Of a DNA stretch of 64,000 nt, positions 30,201 to 40,469 are shown one piece after another. Source of the stretch: Bedellia somnulentella (Eukaryota; Arthropoda; Insecta; Lepidoptera; Bedelliidae); contig OY755187.1 in the NCBI GenBank assembly GCA_963576735.1, positions 2,480,001 to 2,544,000 on the forward strand. Direction: 5' to 3'. The notes beneath the pieces are model-generated. The model was not told the origin of the DNA and ran no database searches. It saw only the letters and a program-made list of their open reading frames with translations. Both the position numbers and the translations under genes were made by a program. Every line of letters begins with the position of its first letter. The first letter of the stretch is position 1.

Positions 30201-33200
30201 GTAGTAAAATGTTAAAAAAGTTTTCCAGGATTGTAGTGGCGTTGAGCATATGTATGTATGACACTAACCTCACAAGAGTAGGGTCTGTCCGCGGAATGTA
30301 TGGCGCGGTGCTGGCTCAGCGTGGACAGCTGTCGGAAGCTCTTCCCGCACGCGTCGCAGTGGAAGTTGCGCTCGTCCGTGTGAGTGGGCAGGTGGCGCAT
30401 CAGCGTGTATTGGTGTTGGAATTCGCGACCACCTATTTGAGAACCAATAAGTGGCTTTTTAGGTGGTCTACAATATTACATACATACATGTACTCACGGC
30501 TATAAATCCCTTAACGAGGTAGCCAAAGCTTTGGAATGAGAAATTCCTTAGCCACTTTCGGAAGTTGATTGGGGAAAAGATAGTAATAATAAATGTATTT
30601 GGTCCCCACTCAACTTCCAAAAGTGGCAGAGGAATTTATAATTCCTTAGCTCTGGCTACCCCTTCTAGGGAAATATAGCCGTGAGTATATGTATGTATAT
30701 GTATGTATGTTTTTGGTGACGGGTCTCCAACCACATCGCCCATAAATCACTTAAAAAGCCCCTATACCCTAAGTCGCCTCTTACGATCACCCACGGGTAG
30801 AAATGGGGTATTGTTATTCTAAGCCGACACTACACGGCTAGAATATTATAGAGAATTTATTATAGAAATTCACTAACCCTTTCTACCCACGTGTCGTAAG
30901 GGGGGGGGGGGGCTTTTTTAAGTGGTTTTGGGCGATGCAGTTAGAGACTATTATTATACTTTATTTCTCCCATCTTCTCCCCTATCAACTTCCAAATGTG
31001 GCTGAAGAGTTTCTAGCTTTGAAGCTCTGACTACCCCTTTATGGGATTTATGACCGTGATTATATCGTTCTATATATGTATGTGTACATCTGAAAAACAT
31101 ATAATTACAATTTTCAAAGATACCATTGGAAGTTGTATGGGGCTAGACTGTAAAACAAAGTTTGGATCCAATTCACCCAACAATGACTTAAAAGCCTCCG
31201 TATTCTTGTATGAAAATAAACATGGCTTCAAACCATGCTGATCGTAAAAGAAATATAATGCTGCAGAGTTCATGTAATTTATGAGACAAATCCCAATCTC
31301 TAGTATAAAAGTAGGACCAGAAATGAGTGAGTTACCTAATGTCAAAATAAAATAAATATGAACAAACATACAGCACATATAAAAATCACGAAAACTTTAG
31401 CCTCTTACTTTTTGTCTATAATAACACAGATTAGTAGATCAGATTTCGGATTTGGTTTAACCCAAGGCTTTTTGCATCTTTCCAGTGATCAAAAAATTAA
31501 AATACAAATAAAATATAATAAACATATACTTACAAATCCCACACTCCCACAGTTTAGCGGTGCGACCTTGTCTCTTCAGATACTTGACGAAGTGGAATCT
31601 GGAGCGAGGATCACTTTTATCCACCTTCTGGGATTGGTTTGGTCGTGACGGGTAATTAGATATAGCTGAAACTAAGATGTAACTATTATTTGACTTGCAT
31701 TGTAAAATTATTACGATTATTAATTTATTACAACTCATTAATAGTTATTGCTGTTGATAGCCACTGCCTACAACAATAGAAATTACTAATAACTATACTC
31801 TCGTGATAATATGTTAGACTCCATAACAGGGATAACCAGCACTTAAAATACAATGTCTGTAATTTTTTGGATTTATTTAAAAAAAGGTAAAATAAAGGAT
31901 TACTAATAAATAAAGGAAAGAAAAATTGTTGTCTACCTTTTCAGATAGAATGCAAATGTTGAAAAGCCTAACTATCACATAATTTAAATCTTTTTGTTCA
32001 TGAAAATCTCATGCGGGGATTATTACTAATAAATAAAGGAAACAGTAATTTTTCAGAGCATTGGCAGAGCGAGCGACGGGGGCGTATACCCGGAGGTCGC
32101 GGGTTCGATCCCCGCCGGTGTCGAAATTTTTGTTTCCGTAATTTCTCCTTTATTTATTGGTAATATGCTCACATGAGGTTTTCATTAACAAAACATTCAA
32201 ATTATGTGATAGTTAGGCGTTCTCAACATTTGCATTCTATCTGACGCGGAAAACAAGTTTCCTTCCGAATTTGTAAAAATTTGGAGGTAGGGAACGCAAA
32301 CAATACTTAAAAGTGTATAAGAAACAAAAAATAGAAGAATTTAGCCGGTGTCGAAAAAAAAATATTTTCTTTATTTATTAGTAATAATCGTCACATGAGG
32401 AGTAAAATTAAAATCAAGGATTGTTGATTATGTCTCTAGTCATATAGGCCTATACTAACATAAAAAAGCTTCAATAAATATAGTAGCGTCGTAAACGCCC
32501 ACGAGAAGAAATTGGTAGTGCTGTGCTAAACCATTACTACATAGCCACCATTAATGTTATAAGTATTCTTAGGCAGGTGTCCGAAATATGAAGAATAAAA
32601 GAGCATGTATGAAAAGATTGATGGATGTGAATAAAGCTAGAGAGGTTTGCTAGAATCGTACAAAGTGGCGATCCATAGTCTCTGCCTACCCCAAAGGGAA
32701 CTAACGGCGTAAGAATATGTATGTATGTATGTATTCTTACTAGAATCCGTGGTAATGCTAGAAGTCGAAGTAACTTGGTCCACTATAGTATTTCCATTCT
32801 TCTTTCGAGTTCCATTGTCACCTTTCTGTCGTGTCCCAGTTGTATTACGTTTTGGTGACAGCACTGATGTACTTATGTTCGATTCCTGTTAGGGAATATA
32901 ACAACATTTGAAAGTATTGTAAACATTCGAAATCAAACGTGCATGCCTTACATCGAGGAAGGGGTCGGCAGTGTCCCTAATATTGACTTATAATAACATT
33001 GTCACCTGGTTTTCAGAGTGACCACGTTTTGCTTGGAAAGTGTACTCACGTGAAAGGGGGCAGGCCTATCGCCGTTTTGTACGAACTGTCACATGACAAC
33101 GGACAACTTAGCCAATTAACCACATTATATGTCTTTAGAAAAGACAAATTGATGTAGGCTCGATTCAGGATTTCAACCTTCATTGTCTGCACGATAAGCG

Positions 33201-36200
33201 ATGTTCTCCCACTGAGCTATCACGGTTGCTATTGATGAGTTATAAAAGTAATGAAAAAATAATGGAATTTTATTTTATGGCTAACGCTTTGGGAATATCA
33301 GGCAAATATGTGAATGGATTAAATTTGAACAACCTTACCTAGGCTACGACAAGTGAGTTCAAATCCTGAAACGTGCTTACACCCTCAGGTTATGTCATAA
33401 ATGCGATTATCCTGCGGATAATGTTAGGAACCTAGCTGAGGTACTTTGCCTTTTTGTTGCCATCTATTCTTTTTAAATTGTAATATTTCTATATGATGTC
33501 ATTGTGTTTGGTAACAAATAAATATCTTTTATCTTTTTTTTTATCTATTGATATTATAAATGTGAAAGTTAAGATGTTTATGTGTTTGAGGCAAAAGACT
33601 CCTCAAGTACATAATGTATATGAATGGAATTTATGCAGAATGCTAGATAATGACCCAACTTCTAACATAGGATACTTTTTATCCCGGGAAAATTTGACCA
33701 ATAATATATTCATGCCTGATTGAACTAAGAAGACCGGAAAAAACGCCTTAGGCTTTGTCATAAGAAAATTTGACAGTACAAAGTCTGTTGTGTCAGCTAG
33801 TTTTTTTTATTAAGGATGTTAACTGTGAGGGAAGACATCGATCGTGAGAAAAGTATTGTAAATGAGAAGATAGTTGTTAATCGAGTCTCGTCACTTAAAA
33901 GGCCAAAACCTCAAATCACACCATATTAAACAGTATAAAGATAGGAATCTACACAAGGATCAGTTATTTCTACCATACAAAATCATTTGTAATAGGTTTC
34001 CAACCATGCTGCTAACCACAATATTTCCTCTAATCTGACTATAGAAACACATCCTGTATTAAGAACTAATATTTTGCAGTAACATAACATAAACGTTCAT
34101 AACATATAGCGACATGATAGTCCAGTGGGTAGAACACCCGCCCGAAAACAGAAGGGCGTGAGTTCCAATCCTGGGACGGGCCTACACCAATTTGTCTTTT
34201 CTAAAGTCATATGTGTGGTTAATTTATCATGGTTGCTAACGGTGAGGGAAAACATCGTGAGGAAACCCACATGGCTGAGTTTGTACTTAGTCATGTGACA
34301 GTGTATTCGTACAAAACGGCGATAGGCCTGCCCCCTATCACGTGAGTACACTGTCTAAGCAAAACGTGGGTACCTTCTCTGGAAACTAGATGGCGCTTGC
34401 CATGTGAGTTCAGGAGTATTGGTACCTCTGCCAACCCCTTCGGGGATAAACGGCGTGAACGTTTATGTTTTTATTTTGCAGTACTTATTTTTTTATAGGA
34501 CATACAATACATATACTCACGGCCAAAAATCTTAAAGAGGGGTAGCCAGAGCTTTAAGAGCTAGAAAATCCTCAACCACATTTGGCAGTTGATGGGGACA
34601 AGATGGTAGAAATAAAGTATCGTTGGTGATGGTCTCCAACCGCATCGCCCGAAAACCACTTAAAAAAAGCCCCATACCCTTAGCCGCCTCTTACGACACC
34701 CAGGGTTAGAAAAGGGTTGTGACATTCTAAGTCGGCTCACCACGGCAATATTTACATAAATACATACATACTTTGTACGATCCTGGCAAACCTCTCTAGC
34801 TTCGTTTACATCCATCAATCTTTTCATACATGCTCTTTTATTCTTTATACTTATATTTAATTTAATTGTATTACCTGCAATTCATTCTTAAGCGCAGTCT
34901 CCATAACTCGGTCGAAGGTGGTGGCAGAGGAACTACTAAACGACGAATCCGAGACCAGAGCTGCGAAATTGCCATCTTCTTCCGTCCAAGCGAACCTCGT
35001 TTGCTGTTCCAAGCTTTCGGGGTAGAAACCATCACCAGAGAGGTCTGACTATTGTGGGGATACCATTATCATTATCAACATTGCATATATATAAATTGAC
35101 ATACATACATACATATACTCACGGCTATAAATCCCTTAATGGGGTAGCCAGAGCTTTTGGAATGAAAAATTCCTCTGCCACTTTTGGAAGTTGATTGGGG
35201 AAAAGATGGTAATAATAAATGTTTTTTAAATTAAAGGGGTAAATTATTAAAATTTAACTAAACGGGTCTTCAACCACATCGCCCAAAAATCACTTAAAAA
35301 GCCCCTATACCCTTAATCGGCTCTTACGATCACCCTCGGGTAGAAATGGCCGACACTACACGGCACATAATACATATAAATTGAATGTTTTTTTGTTCAT
35401 GAAAACCTCATGTGGGATTATTACTAATAAATACACACGGTAGCTCAATTGTCAGAGCGACGGGCGTATACCTGAGGTCGCGGGTTCGATCCCCGCCGGT
35501 GTAGAATTTTTCTTTCTTTTATTTATCCTTTATTTATTTTAACGATCCCATAGCAAAAAGAGAAATAAAATGCATATTAATCGTAAAGAGGCTTGTGCTC
35601 GTAGAAAATTGGTTGCTTTTGTTTAATATATTTACGAGATTTGGTTGTATTTTTTAAATGGTTAAAGGTTCTACTAAATATTGAAGATATGAAAATGTTA
35701 AAAGTTTTATTCGCCACATATTTTTGTCACTATCCCTTCCTACTCTCGGGTGTCGTAATAGTATAAGATCCCGCTGCTAAATCTCTACGTTCATTGCGTA
35801 TTGAGTCAAACACACATTTTAACATAAGTTTATGAATAGTCCTCAGGAAAAAAGTTGTATTATAAACTGATATTTCACACCTATATTTTTTTAATAGCTT
35901 TAATTAATAATAATTCTTTAAATAATAATAATTATCAAATTTCAAACCAAACGAAATTATTTCTTTTATATTAATTTATAAAATTTAGAAAAATTTTAAC
36001 TCACATCATTTTTCACATTTAATGTTTCAGATTCACATTTGAACCCTAATAATCGTTTGTCAAACAAATCGCCACGAACACTGCAAACAAAGAAAAAACA
36101 AAATGGATAAATTCTGGATGGCCACGAAAAAAATATTTTCATTTCATTTATTTAGAAATAAAGGACAATCGTACCTTATTATTCCATCAACTTGTCGAAT

Positions 36201-36245
36201 GGCGACACCTTCAGATATTTCTTTTATTTCTTCGTCAGTAAACAT
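27269..36245 (-). CDS. Five-finger C2H2 zinc-finger protein, 11 coding exons, 506 aa
   Basis: Minus-strand exons: 36245-36175, 36080-36005, 35048-34875, 32885-32741, 31665-31534, 30432-30269, 29412-29301, 29160-29051, 28084-27975, 27900-27570, 27364-27269. All introns are GT-AG and every junction is in phase; the total is 1521 nt. The start is [20 protein letters not shown]. Residues 50-195 are acidic and Ser/Thr-rich, then basic. Five C2H2 fingers lie at about 197-217, 225-245, 253-273, 281-301 and 309-330, joined by linkers such as SADRPY and SNEKPY. Four of the five fingers are cut by introns, and finger 5 gets its last His only after splicing (H-X4-H). The C-terminal 175 residues are Ser/Pro-rich without a known domain. 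It is a probable nuclear DNA-binding regulator; targets and orthologue are unknown. Introns carry many insertions, none in an exon. Confidence 0.85.
28139..28859 (+). mobile_element. 5'-truncated R4/Dong-like LINE end-piece in a TAA repeat
   Basis: The plus-strand frame (about 28160-28742) encodes a CCHC-type knuckle ([18 protein letters not shown]) and then a restriction-like endonuclease core: [20 protein letters not shown], a PD...D pattern, followed by K in [12 protein letters not shown]. This is the C-terminal layout of R2/R4-type LINEs. Both ends abut TAATAATAA (28129-28137 and 28860-28870), the target known for Dong elements. The frame is open from the knuckle to the stop at 28740. It lies in the zinc-finger gene, in the intron between 28085 and 29050, antisense to it. 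Confidence 0.75.
29596..30175. repeat. Repeat-rich intron segment: (TAGAA)n, (CA)n
   Basis: TAGAATAGAATAGAATAG at 29603 begins what looks like a minus-strand LINE 3' end (ACTCTTTATTGTACATC). A (CA)n run is at 29885-29925. No coding remnant is found. Confidence 0.5.
30477..30838 (-). repeat. SINE family A copy split by a plus-strand SINE A fragment
   Basis: The minus copy occupies 30477-30597 and 30711-30838. The plus-strand 3' half of another copy (TCCCCACTCAACTTCCAAAA to GTGAGTATATGTATGTATAT) occupies about 30599-30710. It lies in the intron upstream of the 30269-30432 exon. Confidence 0.75.
30868..31085 (+). repeat. SINE family A copy with a G tract
   Basis: CACTAACCCTTTCTACCCAC head, a run of 13 G at 30900-30912 in place of the usual AGAGGCGACTAAGGG block, and a GACCGTGATTATATCG tail. 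Confidence 0.7.
31928..32256. mobile_element. Palindromic element with a tRNA-like core
   Basis: The left arm 31928-32055 and the right arm 32123-32256 are complements: the left contains CTAACTATCACATAATTTAA and ATTACTAATAAATAAAGGAA, the right carries their reverse complements. Between them 32056-32122 is tRNA-like, with a degenerate A box and a clean B box in GGTCGCGGGTTCGATCCCCG. A second, diverged unit follows at 32263-32400. Confidence 0.7.
32263..32400 (+). repeat. Diverged partial unit of the tRNA-core tandem repeat
   Basis: AATTTGGAGGTAGGGAACGC, then AGCCGGTGTCG, then TTATTTATTAGTAATAATCG and CACATGAGG. It matches the spacer and arm of the 315-bp units at 40.15 kb, but the tRNA-like part is deleted. 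Confidence 0.65.
32580..32738 (+). repeat. LINE family D 3' end abutting a splice donor
   Basis: Remnant coding [14 protein letters not shown], then [11 protein letters not shown] and the AACGGCGTAAGAATATGTATG tail. The tail ends 1-3 bases from the GT donor (32739-32740, minus strand) of the 32885-32741 exon of the zinc-finger gene, so nearly the whole start of that intron is LINE tail. Confidence 0.75.
33002..33235 (-). repeat. SINE family B copy
   Basis: GTACTCACGTGAAAGGGGGC, then AAAAGACAAATTGATGTAGG, then a tRNA-like head ending CCACTGAGCTATCACGG. It is in the intron between 32886 and 34874 of the zinc-finger gene. Confidence 0.7.
33236..34069. other. Intron sequence, nothing identified
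   Basis: AT-rich intron of the zinc-finger gene without a recognised repeat or exon. Confidence 0.35.
34082..34471 (+). repeat. Full-length SINE family B, 12-bp target duplication
   Basis: TATTTTGCAGTA at 34070-34081 is repeated at 34472-34483. The tRNA-like head at about 34109 has an A-box-like ATAGTCCAGTGGGTAGAAC and a B-box-like GTGAGTTCCAATCCTGGG. The 5' end (CATAAACGTTCATAAC) is complementary to the 3' end (GTGAACGTTTATG). It is the longest copy (390 bp) and defines the family. Confidence 0.85.
34500..34745 (-). repeat. SINE family A copy
   Basis: From the tail ACATATACTCACGGCC to the head TAAGTCGGCTCACCACGGC. Confidence 0.8.
34755..34850 (-). repeat. LINE family D 3' fragment
   Basis: The complement reads AGAGCATGTATGAAAAGATTG, then AGAGAGGTTTGCCAGGATCG; the tail side is TATGTATG. 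Confidence 0.65.
35098..35365 (-). repeat. SINE family A copy
   Basis: Tail ACATACATACATATACTCACGG through to GGCCGACACTACACGGC, with an AT-rich insertion near 35222-35262. Confidence 0.8.
35380..35545 (+). mobile_element. Short copy of the tRNA-core palindromic element
   Basis: The left arm (TGAAAACCTCATGTGGGATT) leads to a tRNA-like core at 35434-35503 with A box GGTAGCTCAATTG and B box GGTTCGATCC. The right arm is truncated after TTATTTATCCTTTATTTATT. Confidence 0.7.
35759..35842 (+). repeat. Single terminal arm piece of the 1.7-kb inverted-repeat element
   Basis: TAGTATAAGATCCCGCTGCT through TTAACATAAGTTTATGAATAG matches the first ~80 bp of the arm at 15077. Confidence 0.65.
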
Positions 36246-37240
36246 CTTTTATTTCCAAATATTATTTTGTTTGACAAAGAACGCGAGCCTCAAGAATCTG
36301 TTGTTTTTCCAGCACTTCTCTTGTTATAAAAGAAAATGGTGAAAAAACGACATTCGGAAAAAGAATTTAAAAATATATTTTTTAATTCATCAATCAGTCT
36401 TGCTTACTAACAAGGTTAAAACATATACAAACTTTTTGCTATAAATAAATATTCAGAAAATCGAGTAGGTCTGTTTGTCAAGTCATTGAACCCATACAGC
36501 AATAAATTATAATTTAATTTGCAATAGATAATGCAATCTTATATGTGTCTTAATATTTTCATTAGAAAATACTGTGGATATGTATATGCATAACTTATTT
36601 CCTACCTTCGCCCTACTCTTTTATAAAACTCAAGCAACGAAAGATAATATTAATTCTGTGCCTAGAATTTGAGTGGTTATTATGAAGTCCAATAAAGTCT
36701 AAGTGGGTTGCTCATTCCATCCAGACCTCTTCAGTATCTAATGGTACTCAACGGACAACATTCCACATTGCCTGTTCAAAAATATTTTTTCTTTTACGCA
36801 AAAAAGTCCTTAGCGTAATGTTGTTGATAAAAACGTGCATTGCAAGTAGGTACTTAGTAACAAATAAATTCTGGATGTACTAACGAACAGGTGATGTATT
36901 TTTTTTATCGCAAAATGATAGTTCGAGCTTGATTATGTGTAAGTATGCTTATTTATAATTAGTCAGCAGGTTGACGCTATAAAATTAATCGTGTTATTCA
37001 ATTACTCTAGTTCTTCATAAAAATATATATTCGCATTATCAAATCGAATATTTAAAAATATAATAGTGATTGTTATTTATTTTGATTGAATACATGAATA
37101 TTACTGACCTAACTAATGATACTTTCCTTGAAATTCATACTTTTTGGTGAAGACACTAGTAGTGCCATCTATTACTAAAATTAACAAACCGAAGTTTATC
37201 AACTAGCGCTACCTATACTAATAAAAACAACTACAAAAAA
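36246..37240. other. Upstream region of the zinc-finger gene
   Basis: Minus-strand 5' UTR and promoter would lie from 36246 upward. AT-rich; no TATA/Inr arrangement can be singled out. No other gene. Confidence 0.3.
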
Positions 37241-37259
37241 AGGAATCCCAATTTAGTAT

Positions 37260-37450
37260 TTGACATGTACCATAGATGTCTCTGCTAGTTTCTCCAGTAG
37301 CAGAGCCATCTACTTTTTTAGTGACGAACTTTTTCGTGAATATATAATACGATATAAATTTTACTTTTATACCTTTCCGTTTAGTTTACAAAAGTTCACA
37401 ACAACTAACATAGATGTCACTAAAACAATGGTTTACGAAAAGATGAATTA
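37260..37450 (+). repeat. Repeat segment shared with 55.86-56.06 kb (direct orientation)
   Basis: GTAGCAGAGCCATCTAC and GACGAACTTT, then TTTACAAAAGTT and CATAGATG, match 55870-56030. The matching downstream part (AATCGTAAAACATTACATAA) is found at 39211, past the 37451-39190 repeat. Confidence 0.65.
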
Positions 37451-37510
37451 GTAAGTACCACCATCCAAAATGATGATTTTTCAATAAGTACGAGTATATG
37501 AGTTTTTATA

Positions 37511-37650
37511 CTTTTACTGAGTTATTAATAATAACTCAGTAAAAGTTTCATAATGTCTTTGATTTTGTACTATTTTATGATACTTTAATGTATAATAACT
37601 TATTATACATTAAAGTATCATAAAATAGTACAAAATCAAAGACATTATGA
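37511..37650. repeat. Perfect 51-bp hairpin plus a second hairpin (inverted duplication)
   Basis: 37548-37598 and 37600-37650 are perfect complements around a single C. Immediately before, 37511-37545 forms another 16-bp hairpin. The partner copy near 55740 has the simple unduplicated sequence. Confidence 0.9.
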
Positions 37651-38821
37651 ATACTTTTCGAAATAAAATGATTTTTATGTATCATGGGGTGTAATTACAA
37701 AACTTCTAAAAAATCCAGGGGACACTTTCGGTCACAGAAAGACAAAAGTAACCGAATGGAACCTTAAGGCATCTTTCTATTGTTTATATAACAAATAATT
37801 GTCTCTCGTTTTATGCTTCAACACATTCAAAGGCATATTTATGCTTTATTTATGAGATAATATCCTATAATATTTTAAACCATACTTAGATGCCATGTCT
37901 CAAAAACTAGTGCTGCAACAAATATTTCTTTTCTGCAAAATAAAAATCATGTAAATAAATGCGTCATTCATAATGAGTATTTATTGACTGTGTATAGTAT
38001 TTAAAAAAAAAACAAAGTGCAACCGTAGCAATAATCAAGAACAATAGTTTATTAAAAATTAAATAAATCAAATAAAAACTATAAAATGAGTGATCTCACG
38101 TTTTCTCGGAAAAGATATAAAATGTAATTTTTATCTTGAATGAATAATCATAATAGCCAAATTTAATAAACTAATTTTGAATTAAAATTACTACTTTAAA
38201 AAGCAACAGTTTAAAACCACCTTTATGCTGACCATTCCGAAACCAAGTGCATTCTGCATTCCCCTAATACGTTACCATGTTAACGGTTTCGGAAAGGAGG
38301 TTTCGGATTACCAAAATACATTTTGAAAATTTATTTTTGTAATGAATTACTATGATAAATGACAAGTGAATAATTTTATTGAGATCACAATTAGTTAAAA
38401 AAAGTACTTGGTAACAACATCGGACCAAAAAAACACATTTAATGCACTTTTTCGCAAACTAAACGTCATAGAAAACAATAAAATAACCAAAAAATAAGAT
38501 CAACAGTAGAGTCAAAATGTAATTAAACTGTTAAACATGAGAAAAAAATTCTTTACAGTCAAATAACTCGTGGTTTCGGAATAGAAATCCCACTCGTACC
38601 AAATTCTGGATTTTGATTTAAACTGTTATTTTGATAATCAAAAGCAAAAATTAATGGCATTTCAAATAAAAAGACGGATCTCATCAATATTTTTCACAAA
38701 GGTGAATGAAATTTGAATGTACTTTTCATACAAATTCATAGATTTATTTGGTGTTGAAGTTCCACGATCCCGAGGGGGATATAGTAGATAACTTCATTTT
38801 CTTTCAATATTTAAGTATCGA

Positions 38822-39067
38822 TTGCTGTGTAGTGTCGGCTTAGAATAGCACTACCCGTTTTCTTCCGGTGGGTGTACCTAAAAGAGGACTAACGGTATTG
38901 GGACTTTTAAAGGATTTTGGGCGATGCGGTTGGAGACCCATCACCAAAAACCTTTATTTTTACCATCTTATCCCTACTCACATTTCCAAAAGTGGCTGGG
39001 GAATTTCTAATTCCGTAGCTCTGGCTACCCCTTCTAGGGATTTATAGCCGTGAGTATATGTATGTAT
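38822..39067 (+). repeat. SINE family A, full length, 7-bp target duplication
   Basis: GTATCGA at 38815-38821 is repeated at 39068-39074. The uninserted sequence (CAGTATCGAAAGCATG on the complement) is present at about 54853-54868. Confidence 0.9.
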
Positions 39068-39474
39068 GTATCGAAAGAATGTAAAATTATTGTTTATTAG
39101 TTAAAACATCGATACAATTCAAAATTAAATATGATTGTCATACGAACCTGGGGGACATGGAAATTAGACGAGTACACAAAAAGAAAAAAAGCCCAGAAGG
39201 TGAATTTGTAAATCGTAAAACATTACATAACTAGTTAGAAAAATATAGTGGGTAAATTTAGGACGAATATTTCATATTTACATTATTATTACACACATTA
39301 TTTTCAATGGGGGTGAACAGAGACTACCTAACGCCACTTTGCACGATCCAGAAAAACCTCACTAGCTTTTATTTGGCTATTAAATAAGGAGTGTTCTCAA
39401 TTCGACCGTATATGTTTTTTTTTATGTTTGTTCGCCGATTACTTCGCCATTTAAGAAGCGATTTTGATTATTAT

Positions 39475-39885
39475 TTTTTTATTAGAAAGAAGATACTCCC
39501 GGATTGGTACCATGATGAGGATATCAGGGTCTAATGATGGGATCCTGGAGAAATCGAGGGGAACCCTCAAATTTTATAGGCACATGTACCGCGATTTACT
39601 TTTTTTCTGAAGTTATATTGGCATTTGCTTTTGGAAAACATATGGTTATGCTGCTGAGCTGATGATGGAAGGTGTAGGTCCTCAATCACTAGGAGTTAGA
39701 AAATAGTTCTTTCAACATAAATCTATAGATTTATGCTCCTCTTCGTATTTTTTATGAAGAGAAGTACAGGTTTATTAAACATTTATTTTGTCATGTTACT
39801 GTTGCCGAGAAACTACCATGAGACCAAAATCTGATGATGGCATCCCAGGAAATTTAGGGGACTGTCGAAACTCACAATTCTCTTT
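39475..39885 (-). repeat. Left arm of a ~0.4-kb inverted repeat flanking the 40-50 kb nest
   Basis: The complement matches 50106-50535: GGTTTCCTGGGATGCCATCA, CTCATGGTA, and TCCAGGATCCCATCATCAGA all occur in both. A CAATTCGAC segment resembling the dispersed CCGACTTCAAAAAAGGAGG repeat precedes it at about 39390-39475. Confidence 0.75.
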
Positions 39886-39905
39886 TCGACAACAAGAAAC
39901 ATTTC

Positions 39906-39978
39906 GACACTGGCGGGGTTCGAACCCGCGACCTTCGGGTATACGCTCCCGTCGCTCTGCCAACTGAGCTACAGTGTC
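39906..39978 (-). repeat. tRNA-like 73-nt core, minus strand
   Basis: The complement has a perfect 7-bp acceptor stem (GACACTG/CAGTGTC), A box TAGCTCAGTTGG and B box GGTTCGAACCC. The anticodon arm has only 4 bp (CGGG/CCCG) with an 8-nt loop, so it is tRNA-like rather than a clear tRNA gene. It points away from the arm that follows it. Confidence 0.75.
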
Positions 39979-40015
39979 AGTTGGCAAAAAAAAAATTTTC
40001 TTTCCTTTAATAACA

Positions 40016-40469
40016 TCTTTTATTTATGAGTAATAATCCCCACATGAGGAATTCATGTCAAAAAACATTAAATTATGTGATAGTTAGGCGTTTCCAACAT
40101 TTGCATTCTATCTGAAAAGGTAGACAAGTGGCCGTCCGAATTAGTTAAAATTCGGAGGTAGGAAACGCAAACACTACTTGAACGTGTAAAAAAGAAACAA
40201 AGGATAGAGAAATTTCGGGCTGGATGCCAACTGACACTGTAGCTCAGTTGGCAGAGCGACGGGGGCGTATACCCGAAGGTCGCGGGTTCGAACCCCGCCA
40301 GTGTCGAAATTTTTCTTTCCTTTAATAACATCTTTTATTTATGAGTAATAATCCCCACATGAGGAATTCATGTCAAAAAACATTAAATTATGTGATAGTT
40401 AGGCGTTTCCAACATTTGCATTCTATCTGAAAAGGTAGACAAGTGGCCGTCCGAATTAGTTAAAATTCG
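40016..40469 (+). repeat. 315-bp tandem unit: spacer, tRNA-like core, arm
   Basis: One unit runs from TTCGGAGGTAGG at 40151 to the same point at 40466, 315 bp later; the arm before it (40016-40130) equals the arm after it (40336-40450). The unit continues after the LTR retrotransposon at 49767. Confidence 0.8.
40233..40305 (+). repeat. tRNA-like 73-nt core, plus strand
   Basis: Same as the 39906-39978 copy except one base, in the opposite orientation. Acceptor stem, A box and B box are intact; the anticodon stem is shortened with an 8-nt loop GGCGTATA. Confidence 0.75.

Larger units (their letters stand above)
37451..39190 (+). mobile_element. Interspersed element, inverted partner at 54.71-55.83 kb
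   Basis: Starts TACCACCATCCAAAATGATG and ends near CATGGAAATTAGACGAGTAC. Its complement is found at 54710-55833, e.g. GTTACCATGTTAACGG near 38271 and its complement near 55490. It lies between halves of the shared flank repeat (GATGAATTAGTAAG before, GGTGAATTTGTAAA after), which look like a ~14-bp target duplication. No intact frame; superfamily unknown. Confidence 0.6.

Noticed and set aside
36103..36342. 79-residue plus-strand frame
   Set aside because: It overlaps the first two coding exons of the minus-strand zinc-finger gene, which have splice and phase support.
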